The notes under the pieces were generated by a model, which saw only the letters and a program-made list of their open reading frames with translations, was not told the origin of the DNA and did not search any database. From the NCBI GenBank assembly GCA_963810905.1, contig CAWEPG010000015.1, positions 62,001-126,000 on the forward strand: DNA of 64,000 nt. Reading direction: 5' to 3'. The translations under genes and the position numbers were made by a program. This document shows, piece after piece, positions 27,694 to 36,680 of this stretch (within the stretch, counting starts at the first letter, position 1; every line of letters begins with the position of its first letter). The stretch is from CAWBAT01 sp963810905 (lineage in GTDB: Bacteria > Acidobacteriota > Terriglobia > Versatilivoradales > Versatilivoraceae).

Positions 27694-30084
27694 TTACCGG
27701 ATCGTGAATTCTGTCCCAGAAGTCACGGACTGGTTTTGCCCAGTATCTTGAGTTTCAACCTTGAGTTGGTATTTTCCGGGCGCCAAGTCCTTCAGGGGAA
27801 TCGAGAACCCGACGGCCGCTTCGGTAGCTCCGGTCGACTGAGTGGCATCGTCAAGAACCAGCGATTCATTTGTTGCGGGAGCCCCCTTTTCGTCAATGAC
27901 CTGGATTTTGGCGACTAAGTGCAGATTTTGCGGGTTACTTTTTAGATTATAAACTTTGTAGTAAACGGCGATGTTCCCATTTTTGCTCAAGATTTGATCT
28001 ACGTCAGGAACCAACTGCATTCCTTTGTAGGCAAGCGGATCGTTTTCTTCCATTAATTTAGACTGTATATTTCTGACCAGATCCGGGAGTGGATTCATCT
28101 GTTGTGTTACGACTAAACTGCTGGACGCCATTCCATCCACTGGCAAAGCTGGGATGACCAGCGACTGCTCAGTCGTTCCAATCTTTCCTTTTTCATCAGC
28201 GATGGCCATTTTCAACTGGTATTTCCCTGGCCGCAGCTTTAGATAATTTTGATACGGAATGTCCTGATTTTGAAATGCGACTTCTTTCTCTTTCTCAATG
28301 GAAAGGTTTAGGGTCTCGCTGAAGCGCGCAGCCACGCTGCCATCTTCTCCGTAAGCTACCCCCATCACGTCAATGGAGTTGACGAGCAATGGCCCCTTTT
28401 TCTTGAGCTCAATCACTCCGTGCTGAATGGAAGCGCTAATGGGGACTCGAACAAGTGAAGTGTTGTCATAGAAGTACACCGGGCGAAACATCACGGGGAG
28501 CTGCGTCTTCGGTGTTGGAGATGAGATGGCGCTCAATAGCGAGCGCTCTTCTTTAGAACCCGCCAAAGCATCGGGAGGACGAGGGTCAACATAATTTGAG
28601 CGATATTTCAACTTGACCCCCTTAGCTTCTGACTTGACCTCGATCTTTCTGAGCTTCCCATCTCGCTTGGACCCACTCGGGTTAAAGCCAAGAACATAGT
28701 AATTACTTAGTTCCAAGTCAACTTTGTCCAGCCCTTGATTTAAGTTATTCGTATTGAAAATTGAAGTTCCACCTGTTGAATTAGCCAGAGAACGTAAAAC
28801 ATTTTCCATATAGCCCTGTTGCAATTCATACAGACCCATTTGGTTCCCCTGTCCATACGGAGAGTTGGAACCTGGCTGACCTGTATTTGTATTTCCCGTT
28901 TGCCCACTTTGACCAGGAGTAGTCCCTTTTCCTCCTGAGGATCCGCCCGAGGTTCCGCTTCCGCTTTGCCCTCCACCACCCTGACCCGCTCCACCCTGCC
29001 CGCCGGATGGGCTTCCTGCTTTTGCCTGAAAGAAATTGGCAGAGAGGAGGGCAGCCGGGTCTGGCTTCAGCAAATCAATGCCAGGAAACAACAAATGAAC
29101 CAATCCCTGCCTTGACCAAAGTGGGGGGTTCATTTCACGACGGGTTTCTAATTCCTGTTTCTGTAGAAAACTCTGAGATCTAAGCCTTCCCGGCTCCACG
29201 ATATTCAATCCTTTAGAGTCAACAGTGTAATAAGCGACGTTACTCCTTTGTGAGGCGGTAATCAGAGATTGGAATTCGTTCTGTAGTTCAGTAGACATTT
29301 TAAAATCTTCGGAGAACATGAGAACGATCTTCCGGCCTTTGATTCGAGCAATCGAAGTCGATAAACTATTCAAGGTTCGGAGATACACCATGGCCCGATA
29401 CTTGCTTTCCGGATTCGCGGTCGAGGATTGCCCAGGAAGATTCTGACTTCCGGGTCGTCGTCCCCCTTGTCCCTGCTCTGTCACCACACTGAGGTCTTGA
29501 TTGGTATCGTTTTGCAGCAGTTGCGTTCTATCCTGAGCAGCATGAGACATCGCTGGCAAATTAATCGCACCAATCACTTTTGTGATGTCGTGTGTGAAAG
29601 GCTGTGAGAGTTTCAAGCTCAGTCCGTAGTCTGCCACTGCAAACAAATCCCACGGGCGCATGTGCTGTTTAACATAAGTGGCCGCTGCATCGCGGCTCAC
29701 TTTAATTTGTTGGGGGGTGATGTTGCTATCATCGAAGAGAATCACAACAACTTTTCCACGCCTCGTTTCATCAATGTCGCTGAGACTCGTCGGGACCGTC
29801 TGGTCTCCGCTGTCGACAACCGCGTCAAATGTGACGATCTGTTGTAATTTTCCATCGTCGTATAATTTGAAGTCTTCTTTTTTTAAGCCGAGGATTGGAT
29901 TTCCTTTCTTGTCCTGGGCGATCACTTCCACCGTTACCAAATCCACATCGACTCGAAGTGTTCCTGTAGAACCTTCCTGAAAAGGAGAAGCCCATCCCGG
30001 ATTCTGCGATGGCTGGAATAGCAGCATTCCCAGAAATGCAATGAAAAGTTTGGCTAAGACTCTCTTCAATTGATTGTAGTTCAT
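27694..30084 (-). CDS. VWFA-related secreted protein of the acidobacterial family, copy A
   Basis: 796-residue exported protein. The signal segment is LFIAFLGMLLFQPSQNPGWA. The family opening VDLVTVEVIAQDKKGNPILG, followed by EDFKLYDDGKLQQIVTF, precedes a von Willebrand factor A fold (VVVILFDDSNITPQQ, GRKIVLMFSEDF). Between about residues 355 and 415 lies a low-complexity Gly/Gln/Ser/Thr linker. The C-terminal third (about 560-796) is a beta-rich region with repeated LxPGKYQLK(M/V) motifs at 660 and 770. Surface or periplasmic protein-protein contacts are likely from the VWA fold. Its physiological role is unknown. A second family member lies upstream at 30232-32022 on the same strand. Confidence 0.88.
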   Translation of the reverse strand: MNYNQLKRVLAKLFIAFLGMLLFQPSQNPGWASPFQEGSTGTLRVDVDLVTVEVIAQDKKGNPILGLKKEDFKLYDDGKLQQIVTFDAVVDSGDQTVPTSLSDIDETRRGKVVVILFDDSNITPQQIKVSRDAAATYVKQHMRPWDLFAVADYGLSLKLSQPFTHDITKVIGAINLPAMSHAAQDRTQLLQNDTNQDLSVVTEQGQGGRRPGSQNLPGQSSTANPESKYRAMVYLRTLNSLSTSIARIKGRKIVLMFSEDFKMSTELQNEFQSLITASQRSNVAYYTVDSKGLNIVEPGRLRSQSFLQKQELETRREMNPPLWSRQGLVHLLFPGIDLLKPDPAALLSANFFQAKAGSPSGGQGGAGQGGGGQSGSGTSGGSSGGKGTTPGQSGQTGNTNTGQPGSNSPYGQGNQMGLYELQQGYMENVLRSLANSTGGTSIFNTNNLNQGLDKVDLELSNYYVLGFNPSGSKRDGKLRKIEVKSEAKGVKLKYRSNYVDPRPPDALAGSKEERSLLSAISSPTPKTQLPVMFRPVYFYDNTSLVRVPISASIQHGVIELKKKGPLLVNSIDVMGVAYGEDGSVAARFSETLNLSIEKEKEVAFQNQDIPYQNYLKLRPGKYQLKMAIADEKGKIGTTEQSLVIPALPVDGMASSSLVVTQQMNPLPDLVRNIQSKLMEENDPLAYKGMQLVPDVDQILSKNGNIAVYYKVYNLKSNPQNLHLVAKIQVIDEKGAPATNESLVLDDATQSTGATEAAVGFSIPLKDLAPGKYQLKVETQDTGQNQSVTSGTEFTIR

Positions 30085-30231
30085 CCGCCCCCCCTTTACT
30101 TGCCTTGCATGTGCTTGGCGATGGCTGAAATGTTTCTGGAAAGGTTTAGGAGTTTACGACTACGCAGCGTGTTTGGGGCCAATCGCACTTACCCGGACCG
30201 CACCTGCGCTGAGTTAAATTTCTCTATCGCC

Positions 30232-32022
30232 TCACGGGACCTCAATGTTTTTGCGAACGGACCCCATCTTTGTGTTGACTCCTTCTCTCACCACAGCTCT
30301 TATCTTGTAGCGTCCAGGAGGCACGTTGATGGCGACCTTCGATGTAAAACCGTTAAATAACAACGCCTTGTAACTTGGATCGGTAAGACTCAACTGCATC
30401 GACTTTTCCAAACCGTCCACGTAGCGATCGTTTTCATCAAAAGCGACGACGACCAGACTGATCAGATTCTTAAAGCGCGAATCCTCTTCGACGAATTTCA
30501 AACCACGAATATTCACTTTCGTGAGCAGAGCCAATTGATAGCGGGCTTCATCGACCTGGAAATAGTTGTAAGAAAGCTGGATGGGAATTTCATTGAGATT
30601 TCCGGGCGCCTGGAGCGCCTCAAGAATATCCTCTTTTTTTCTTCGCTCAAAAGAACGCTGCTCTTTCGCGGCATAATAGCCCTGACGGTAGCTCATGTGG
30701 ATCCCGGGACGGCTGACATCCACTTTGATTTTGTGATAACGCCCATCCGTGCCAGGCAGGGGTGAAGCATAACTCAAGACATAATAAGAAGAGTCCGTAT
30801 TGAGAATTTTTTTCAGGCCTCCGAACAGATCATTGGTGTTACCGATATGGATGCCACCGGTCTCGTGGGATAGTTGATGAAGTGGTAGGTCCTGTTGGTT
30901 CATGTCCTCGATCCGGATTTGCGTCTTCTGGGAGAGCGTCGTAAATAGATCACTCCGACGACTGACGATTCCTCTCTTGCTGGCGTCGAGTTCGGGGGTA
31001 TATAGGCCACGAATATCCAGCGTATTAAAAACAACCCCTGAGCGCAAAGAGGCATCCACGATTTCTTGTAACTCGAATCGAACATCGTCAGCAAGAAATC
31101 CATCGGAAAAGAGAATCAGAGACTTTCGACCGTCAAAATGCTTCAGGTTCCGAACTTGTTGCCTTAAGCTCGAAAGAAGCCGTCGGTACCTGAATTGATT
31201 CTCTTCGTACAATGAATTTGCAGTGGCCCGGACCGTACTGGTCGCTTGCATTACTAAACTCTGTCTGACTTGGCTATCAGTGCTATCCAGATCTGCCTCT
31301 CTCCCTGTACAGACAATGGTCTCTGCAATTGCAACCTGAAGAGGTTCTGGGTTCGAGACCGCATTATGGATCTCGTATGCCTGGAGATCCGTCAGGTCAG
31401 GGCATTCTTCACGTGACACTCGACCGTAATTGGCTTTCATCACAAACGAGGAGACGTAAGAGAGAATTAATTCTTTATCGGTCGTGAAATCCTCATGAAA
31501 ACTTCCCGATGCAGTCTGAAAGGAAACCATGTCACCCGCTTGCAAATCGCCTTCCAGGAACTTGGCAATGGCTGGTTGAAGTTGCATTAGATTTTCCGGT
31601 TTTTCATTGGTTACATCGTCCAAGAATAAAGTAATCATCCGGGCTTGCGTGGGGGCAACTTCTTCCGGCTTACTCAAAGTTCCGGGTTCTACATCAACAG
31701 ACTGAGTGCGATTGGGTTGCGCTGGCTGAATGGATTTGTAAGATTCCAATGAAAAAGTATGAATGGGAACAGGCTTTCCGTCTTCATAAACTCTAAAATC
31801 GTTCACAGTTAAATCTTTGACTGGGTTGCCGCTCTTGTCACTGGCCACGATACTCACGACGACGACATCGACGGGAACCTTGAAGGTAAAGATATCCGTT
31901 TTCTCCGGAGTTTTTTTGGCAGTACTCGCCTCCTTCTTCCCGTTCTCATCGGTTCCAATTACAAGAGAGACGGCAACCAGATAGGCCATTAGACTCAGGG
32001 TAGCGAGTTTCTTGTATTTCAA
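30232..32022 (-). CDS. VWFA-related secreted protein of the acidobacterial family, copy B
   Basis: 596-residue exported protein with the same architecture as copy A but without the glycine-rich linker. It has an N-terminal hydrophobic export segment (ATLSLMAYLVAVSLVIG), the family strand VDVVVVSIVASDKSGNPVKD, DFRVYEDGKPVPIHTF, a VWA core (ARMITLFLDDVTNEKPENL, GRKSLILFSDGF), and a C-terminal beta region closing INVPPGRYKIRAVV. The two copies are about 150 nt apart and co-oriented, so they may be co-transcribed, though sequence divergence is large. This family was named for its abundance in Acidobacteria, and its presence is the main taxonomic marker here. Confidence 0.88.
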   Translation of the reverse strand: MKYKKLATLSLMAYLVAVSLVIGTDENGKKEASTAKKTPEKTDIFTFKVPVDVVVVSIVASDKSGNPVKDLTVNDFRVYEDGKPVPIHTFSLESYKSIQPAQPNRTQSVDVEPGTLSKPEEVAPTQARMITLFLDDVTNEKPENLMQLQPAIAKFLEGDLQAGDMVSFQTASGSFHEDFTTDKELILSYVSSFVMKANYGRVSREECPDLTDLQAYEIHNAVSNPEPLQVAIAETIVCTGREADLDSTDSQVRQSLVMQATSTVRATANSLYEENQFRYRRLLSSLRQQVRNLKHFDGRKSLILFSDGFLADDVRFELQEIVDASLRSGVVFNTLDIRGLYTPELDASKRGIVSRRSDLFTTLSQKTQIRIEDMNQQDLPLHQLSHETGGIHIGNTNDLFGGLKKILNTDSSYYVLSYASPLPGTDGRYHKIKVDVSRPGIHMSYRQGYYAAKEQRSFERRKKEDILEALQAPGNLNEIPIQLSYNYFQVDEARYQLALLTKVNIRGLKFVEEDSRFKNLISLVVVAFDENDRYVDGLEKSMQLSLTDPSYKALLFNGFTSKVAINVPPGRYKIRAVVREGVNTKMGSVRKNIEVP

Positions 32023-32200
32023 GGCTAATCGACTCTTTTCTTCATTTGCAAATCAGCGAACGAGGCTGAGAGTGTTTGCGAACGTGTAGGAATGTGAATG
32101 TTTATTATTATGCTTCGTTTCTTCGACGAATACAACTGTTAACGGGCTCTGTGGTAAAATGTGACCTTTGAGTAACACTATTTCAATGGTGACGGTAAGT

Positions 32201-32424
32201 ATGAAACTGAAAATTGAATATTGCGCAAAGTGAAATTACGAACCACGAGCCGTCAGTTTGACGGAGAAAATTCTCAGCACGGGGAAGCAGAGGATTACCT
32301 CCCTTGAGTTGGTCCCCTTCAACGATGGGCGCTTCGAAGTCTATAAGGACGGAAGAAACTTTATTCCAAATTGGAGACCCGGGAATTTCCGAATGAAGCG
32401 CTGATTGTCAAGGCGATTTTCTAG
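32201..32424 (+). CDS. Putative selenoprotein of the SelW/Rdx family (in-frame TGA = Sec, one frame break)
   Basis: Small thioredoxin-like protein of about 74 residues. The frame from ATG 32201 reads IEYCAK, a TGA at 32231-32233, then NYEPRAVSLTEKILSTGKQ. The TGA stands exactly where Rdx/SelW proteins have the second redox residue of CxxC or CxxU. The text then continues LVPFNDGRFEVYKDGR and, after one missing A in the AAA run at 32356-32358, KLYSKLETREFPNEALIVK to TAG at 32422-32424, which is the family's C-terminal half. A SECIS-like hairpin follows the TGA. ATG 32186 is an alternative in-frame start. No selA, selB, selC or selD gene is in the window, so Sec decoding has to be supplied elsewhere. 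Confidence 0.8.
32250..32264 (+). promoter_or_regulatory. Bacterial SECIS-like hairpin downstream of the TGA codon
   Basis: CCGTC (32250-32254) pairs perfectly with GACGG (32260-32264) around the loop AGTTT. The loop begins 21 nt after the TGA, inside the 16-37 nt range that I recall for bacterial SECIS elements. A G occupies the second loop position, as those elements require. It lies inside the coding sequence, which is normal for bacteria. Confidence 0.65.
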
Positions 32425-32572
32425 TTCTTGCTGCTCGGATGTTGGGTAACTTCCTGTTCATCATACCCCAGCCTGGCTTCTGCCCTGTTTAAAGCCTCTC
32501 GATTCTTGCTCGTACACCATCTTTCGGGACTTACTCCTGCTGCTTTATTCCACTATTTGAAATATCCGATCA

Positions 32573-33070
32573 CTAGGTCTTCATCGCCGCCACAAATTCT
32601 GGACTTGTGGCATACCGAATCCCACGGGGTAAGGGCTCTGACAGGTACCTTCCTTTCTCAAAGGGTAACGATCTGCGTTCACACAGTGCGGACAAATTTT
32701 CTATTAGGCCCTGCCAATGAAAAAGACGTGCCAGATATTCATCCCCACGATTTTCTTCAGCCAAATGATCGAATACGACGCGTGAGCGAGTTCCTTTTTG
32801 GACAAAGCTCCAAATCCCGATACCATCGATGACACTATTGAATTTTTGAACAATCAACTGGTTTTTGACAATGGCCGCGATCTGATATCCTGGGAAATAG
32901 TTGCCGGCGATTTCTCCGCCGACTCGAAATGAATTCATGCGTGCCTTTGGGTCATACCATTTCCGGAGCTGACGAGTTGTTGAGAAGCAGGAAAAACATT
33001 CAGCGACTGGTACAGAAACGGGTCTTTCAAGATGAATGACCCGAATCGATTGCTTTTTTAGCTTTGGCAT
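32573..33070 (-). CDS. SRPBCC/START-like domain protein
   Basis: Soluble protein of about 165 residues with the helix-grip pattern of the SRPBCC superfamily (AHSA1/polyketide-cyclase type). It opens RVIHLERPVSVPVAECFSCF, then FSTTRQLRKWYDP, MNSFRVGGEIAG, a central strand, and a C-terminal amphipathic helix (LARLFHWQGLIENLSALCE). Such domains bind small hydrophobic ligands; no ligand can be named. The ATG at 33070 with GGAAG upstream is preferred over a TTG at 33103. It is divergent from the receiver-like gene that starts 70 nt away. Family assignment is by pattern and moderately sure. Confidence 0.65.
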   Translation of the reverse strand: MPKLKKQSIRVIHLERPVSVPVAECFSCFSTTRQLRKWYDPKARMNSFRVGGEIAGNYFPGYQIAAIVKNQLIVQKFNSVIDGIGIWSFVQKGTRSRVVFDHLAEENRGDEYLARLFHWQGLIENLSALCERRSLPFEKGRYLSEPLPRGIRYATSPEFVAAMKT

Positions 33071-33139
33071 GGGCTTATCTTCCGCTAAATTGAATTTGGG
33101 CAACCTTTTTTTTAGACCTCTACCGTTCTTGGAGGAAGA

Positions 33140-33502
33140 ATGTCACGAGTGGTGCTTGGTTTGGTCGACGATCTCTTCTTTACAGCGAAGATCGCTGCAA
33201 CCGCATCCATCTGCGCCGTCCCGGTAACCTTCGCCAAGGATCAAGAGGACTTATTGAAAACAGCCCATGAGCTGATCCCCTCTCTGATTCTCATCGACTT
33301 GAGTAAAGAAACTCTGGACCCTTTGAAAGCGATTCAAGCATTGAAGGCGGATACAGAATTACAGGCGATCCCTGTCATGGGCTTCTACTCGCATGTTCAA
33401 ACGGAACTCAAAGAAAAAGCAATCCAGGCGGGTTGCAACACGGTCGTGCCCAGGTCATTTTTTTCACAAAACCTGGCAAGGATACTCTCGGACGGGGCTT
33501 AG
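33140..33502 (+). CDS. Stand-alone, degenerate receiver-domain protein
   Basis: 120-residue protein with the fold pattern of a CheY-like receiver. Acidic Asp10-Asp11 and a candidate phospho-acceptor Asp53 (LILIDLS) are present. The conserved Thr/Ser position reads Gly81 (PVMGFYSH), and the conserved Lys is Arg105 (VVPRSFF). It is therefore either weakly phosphorylated or a pseudo-receiver acting by protein contact. GGAGGAAGA directly precedes ATG 33140, a strong ribosome binding site. No kinase gene is adjacent. It converges on the Hfq-like gene. Confidence 0.7.
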   Translation: MSRVVLGLVDDLFFTAKIAATASICAVPVTFAKDQEDLLKTAHELIPSLILIDLSKETLDPLKAIQALKADTELQAIPVMGFYSHVQTELKEKAIQAGCNTVVPRSFFSQNLARILSDGA

Positions 33503-33559
33503 GGGAGGAAGGCTCCAATTTGCAGAATTGGAGAATCAGGACGCCCGCATTCAAACCGG

Positions 33560-33841
33560 TCATGTTTCGACAATGTATTTGATTTGATCCTTGTAAATAA
33601 ATACATTTGGATCGCTTCCGCGAGTCACGCGAATAAAACTTTTATCGTAGTATTCAATCCACCCCTTGATTTCTTCATCGTTCGTCAATTTAACAAGAAC
33701 TGGAATCTTGTTCTGAATCAGCCGCGTCAGGTAATGCACCTCAGCATTCGTTTGCTCTTCAACGCGTGAAGATTTCAGGATCATCTCGGCAATGTAATCC
33801 CGCTGGCGCCCCGTGGAAGAAGCTTTTCGATGTCTCCTCAT
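33560..33841 (-). CDS. Hfq-like Sm-fold RNA-binding protein
   Basis: Protein of about 93 residues with a basic N-terminal extension (RRHRKASSTGRQRD) and an Sm/Hfq core at about 40-93: LTRLIQNKIPVLVKLTNDEE, then IKGWIEYYDKSFIRV and VFIYKDQIKYIVE. It matches the Hfq pattern of Sm1 (PVLVKLTN...IKGWIEYYD) and Sm2, but the canonical YKHAIS is replaced by YKDQIK, so the histidine that contacts U-rich RNA is missing. It is either the organism's divergent Hfq or a specialised relative. The ATG at 33841 is preferred over the adjacent TTG at 33844. Confidence 0.75.
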   Translation of the reverse strand: MRRHRKASSTGRQRDYIAEMILKSSRVEEQTNAEVHYLTRLIQNKIPVLVKLTNDEEIKGWIEYYDKSFIRVTRGSDPNVFIYKDQIKYIVET

Positions 33842-33844
33842 CAA

Positions 33845-34319
33845 TCCTGCATCCTTTCTCTTGATCTTCGCCTGCTTTTCAATACCAGTGAAAGATGCTA
33901 GTATCGGCCTTGCTTGGTGTTCATGATACCCCTGGCATGCAAATCGAAATTCTTATTTTTAAAGCCTCAACTCTCATTACAACAAGACTTTTCGAACCCT
34001 ATTTTCAGTATAAATTGACGGCTCCTCTTGTCCTCATCCGGGAGCATGTTTAATCGGTTTCCCCGGATTTAAGGTCTTTGCATTGTGCCTCAAGTCGCCT
34101 GTCGGGGTAAGATGCTGATACAAACCACTGTAATTTGATTGTTCAATGGAGAGATCTTAGCGAACTCTATTCATACACCTTTTTGGTGACGCAATCAAGA
34201 GTGTGGAAATGGGGGAATATCTTTCCATCGCGGAATCGAGATAGAAATATGGCACCCATACCCGTTCCAGCGAACACGCAAGCCCCAAGTTAAATTTTGT
34301 TAGGGACCCCGGAGGAGTG
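33845..34319. other. Divergent gap between the Hfq-like gene and asnS
   Basis: About 475 bases with no supportable gene. It carries the divergent promoters of the Hfq-like gene and asnS. A GGAGGAG ribosome binding site at 34311-34317 serves asnS. No riboswitch, T-box or hairpin array was recognised. Confidence 0.4.
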
Positions 34320-35631
34320 ATGTCTACGGTAACCATCGCGGAGCTCTCGCGATTCGAAGGGCAGGAAGTCACGATCAAGGGATGGCTTTATAACATCCGC
34401 TCCAGCGGGAAAATCATATTCCCTATTATCCGCGATGGCTCGGGACTTGTGCAGACTATTATCCTCAAGAACGCGGTTTCTCCCGAGATCTTCGAGGCAG
34501 GCAGATCTCTGACTCAGGAATCATCCGTGGAAGTAACTGGAACGGTTCGAAAGGTGCCGGAGGGAAAGACAGCCCCAGGAGGATACGAGTTGGATGTACG
34601 TGATCTAAAGATCCACCAGTTGGTGCCGGCCCACCAACCCTTTCCGATCACTCCTAAAGAACATGGGGTTGAATTTCTAATGGATCATCGGCATTTGTGG
34701 ATCCGCTCCTCCCACCAGCACGCCATTTTGAAAATCCGCCATGAAATCATCAAGGCGGTTCGCGATTTCTTTGACGAGCGCGGTTTCACTTTGGTGGATA
34801 CACCCATCTTTACCCCCGCTGCTTGCGAAGGCACGACAACCCTTTTTGAGGTGAGTTATTTTGACGACAAAGCTTACCTGACTCAATCCGGCCAGCTTTA
34901 TAACGAAGCAACTGTGGCGGCTTTTGGGAAAGTCTACTGCTTCGGCCCGACGTTTCGGGCTGAGAAGTCAAAAACAAGAAGACACCTGACGGAGTTCTGG
35001 ATGGTCGAGCCAGAAGTCGCGTTTGCTGGACTAGACGACATTATGATATTGGCGGAAGAATTCATCAGTGCCATCGTCAAATCAGTATTGCGGACTCGTC
35101 GAAGAGAATTGGAAGTTCTAGGGAGGGATGTCACGAAATTGGAGAAAGTGGAGCCGCCATTCCCACGCCTTCAATATGACGAGGCGATCAAGACTCTTGC
35201 AGGAAAGTAAATCGGAGATTCAATGGGGGGGCGACTTAGGGGGTAGTGACGAAACCATTATTTCGGAAAAATTCGAGCGGCCTGTCATGGTTCATCGGTA
35301 TCCCTCTCAAGTTAAGGCCTTTTACATGGAACCGGACCCGGAACGACCCGAATTGGCCTTATGTGTTGATGTCTTAGCACCGGAAGGGTACGGAGAAATT
35401 ATCGGCGGAGGTCAACGTGCTTCTAGCCTTGACTTACTGAATCACAGGATTGAAGAACATCGACTGCCGCCCGAGGCCTTCGATTGGTATTTAGATCTTC
35501 GTAGGTATGGGACATTTCCGCATGCGGGCTTTGGGATGGGAATTGAACGGGCTGTGGCGTGGATCTGCGGTCTGGAGCATGTTCGCGAGACAATTCCCTT
35601 CCCTCGAATGTTGTATCGGCTAAAGCCATAA
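34320..35631 (+). CDS. asnS: Asparaginyl-tRNA synthetase (one frame break)
   Basis: Class II aminoacyl-tRNA synthetase of about 437 residues. It has an N-terminal OB-fold anticodon domain (VTIKGWLYNIRSSGKIIFP), motif 2 (CFGPTFRAEKSKTRRHLTEF), and motif 3 (HAGFGMGIERAVAWICGL). The segment FTPAACEGTTTLFEVSYFDD supports AsnRS over AspRS. The frame breaks near 35198-35206, where one surplus G separates KTLA from ESKSEIQWGGDLGG. Because the gene is essential, a sequence error is the likely cause. The ATG at 34320 follows GGAGG with 5 nt spacing and is preferred over the GTG just before it. rocF and ddl follow on the same strand. Confidence 0.93.
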
Positions 35632-35640
35632 TCTCAGTGC

Positions 35641-35727
35641 GGTAGAGACGGGCCTCCTGGCCTGTCTTTTGGCCGAAGTTTAAATTCCCCGCATTCGAGC
35701 ACAGTTCGACAGGCGTGGACCCCTACC
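35641..35727. repeat. Palindromic element between asnS and rocF
   Basis: Outer GGTAG (35641-35645) can pair with CTACC (35723-35727). Inside lies hairpin GACGGGCC-TCCT-GGCCTGTC (35647-35666, one G-T pair), and a half-palindrome GACAGGCGTGGA stands near 35708. It belongs to the same dispersed family as the copies at 5861 and 7831. Confidence 0.6.
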
Positions 35728-35757
35728 GCTACTATTATTATGGCCAGGATGGATTCT

Positions 35758-36667
35758 ATGAAACCGATTACCATCATTGGAGCACCGCTCGATTTAGGCG
35801 CTGGACGGCGCGGGGTCGACATGGGCCCCAGTGCCTTAAGGGTTGCCGATCTAAGCCAGTTTCTGAAGGAACTCGGTTATGAAGTCCAGGACTTGGGGGA
35901 CGTCCCGGTCAGCATTCGCGAGACGTTGAAATCAGAGGCCGGGAAAAGCAAGTACTTGAATGAAATTACGGACACTTGCCTTCAAGCTGGCTTCGATGGT
36001 CGAAAAAACACTCAAGGACCGACGGCTCCCCATTATTTTGGGGGGCGATCACTCCATTGCCATGGGAACCTTGGCAGGAGTTGCCAAATACTTTCATCCT
36101 CTCGGGGAATCAATAGGCTTAATATGGTTCGACGCCCATGCCGATTTTAATACTCCGGAATCCTCCCCTAGCGGGAATGTCCACGGAATGCCTCTGGCGG
36201 CCTCGGTGGGTATTGGGCCGGAAGAATTGACGATGCTTGGGGGCGTGTGCCCAAAGGTAAAACCTCAAAACGCAGTCCTTGTAGGAGTCAGAAACATTGA
36301 CGGAGAAGAGAAAAAACTATTGGCATCTTCGGCGGTAAGAGTTTTTACGATGCGTGATATTGATGAGCGCGGAATGCGCAGCGTTACTGAGGAAGCCATT
36401 CGGATCGCCTCACAACAGACCACCGGATTTGCCGTCTCCTGGGATATGGATTTTTTGGATCCGGCTTTTGCCCCAGGTGTTGGGACGCCCGTCAAAGGTG
36501 GGGTATCTTATCGTGAAGCCCATCTCGCGATGGAGATGATCGCGGATACCAACAAGCTCGTCTCACTCGAAATGGTTGAGGTGAATCCTGTCCTAGATCA
36601 CATGAACACGACGGCAATCCTAGGGGTCGAACTCATCCAGTCTGCCTTAGGAAAGAAAATTCTTTAA
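35758..36667 (+). CDS. rocF: Arginase-family ureohydrolase, RocF type (one frame break)
   Basis: Mn-dependent arginase-like enzyme that would hydrolyse arginine to ornithine and urea. It has the N-terminal ITIIGAPLDLGAGRRGVDMG and the metal motifs GGDHSIAMG, WFDAHADFNTPE and SWDMDFLDP. SGNVHGMPL, typical of RocF arginase, favours arginase over agmatinase. The frame breaks near 35970-35990, after which FKLASMVEKTLKDRRLPIIL carries on to the end. The third metal motif reads SWDMDFLDP instead of the usual SxDVDxxDP, with both aspartates kept. The ATG at 35758 matches the family N-terminus; ATGs at 35740 and 35749 are alternatives. It lies 13 nt before ddl. Confidence 0.9.
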
Positions 36668-36680
36668 GGGGCTTTATCCG

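Noticed and set aside
32231..32233. TGA in the SelW-like gene taken as a plain stop or a sequence error
   Set aside because: The codon falls exactly at the second redox position of the family motif and is followed at the right distance by a hairpin of SECIS type. A random error would be unlikely to produce both. The separate indel at 32356 is treated as an error because it lies in an A-run and shifts the frame away from the family text.
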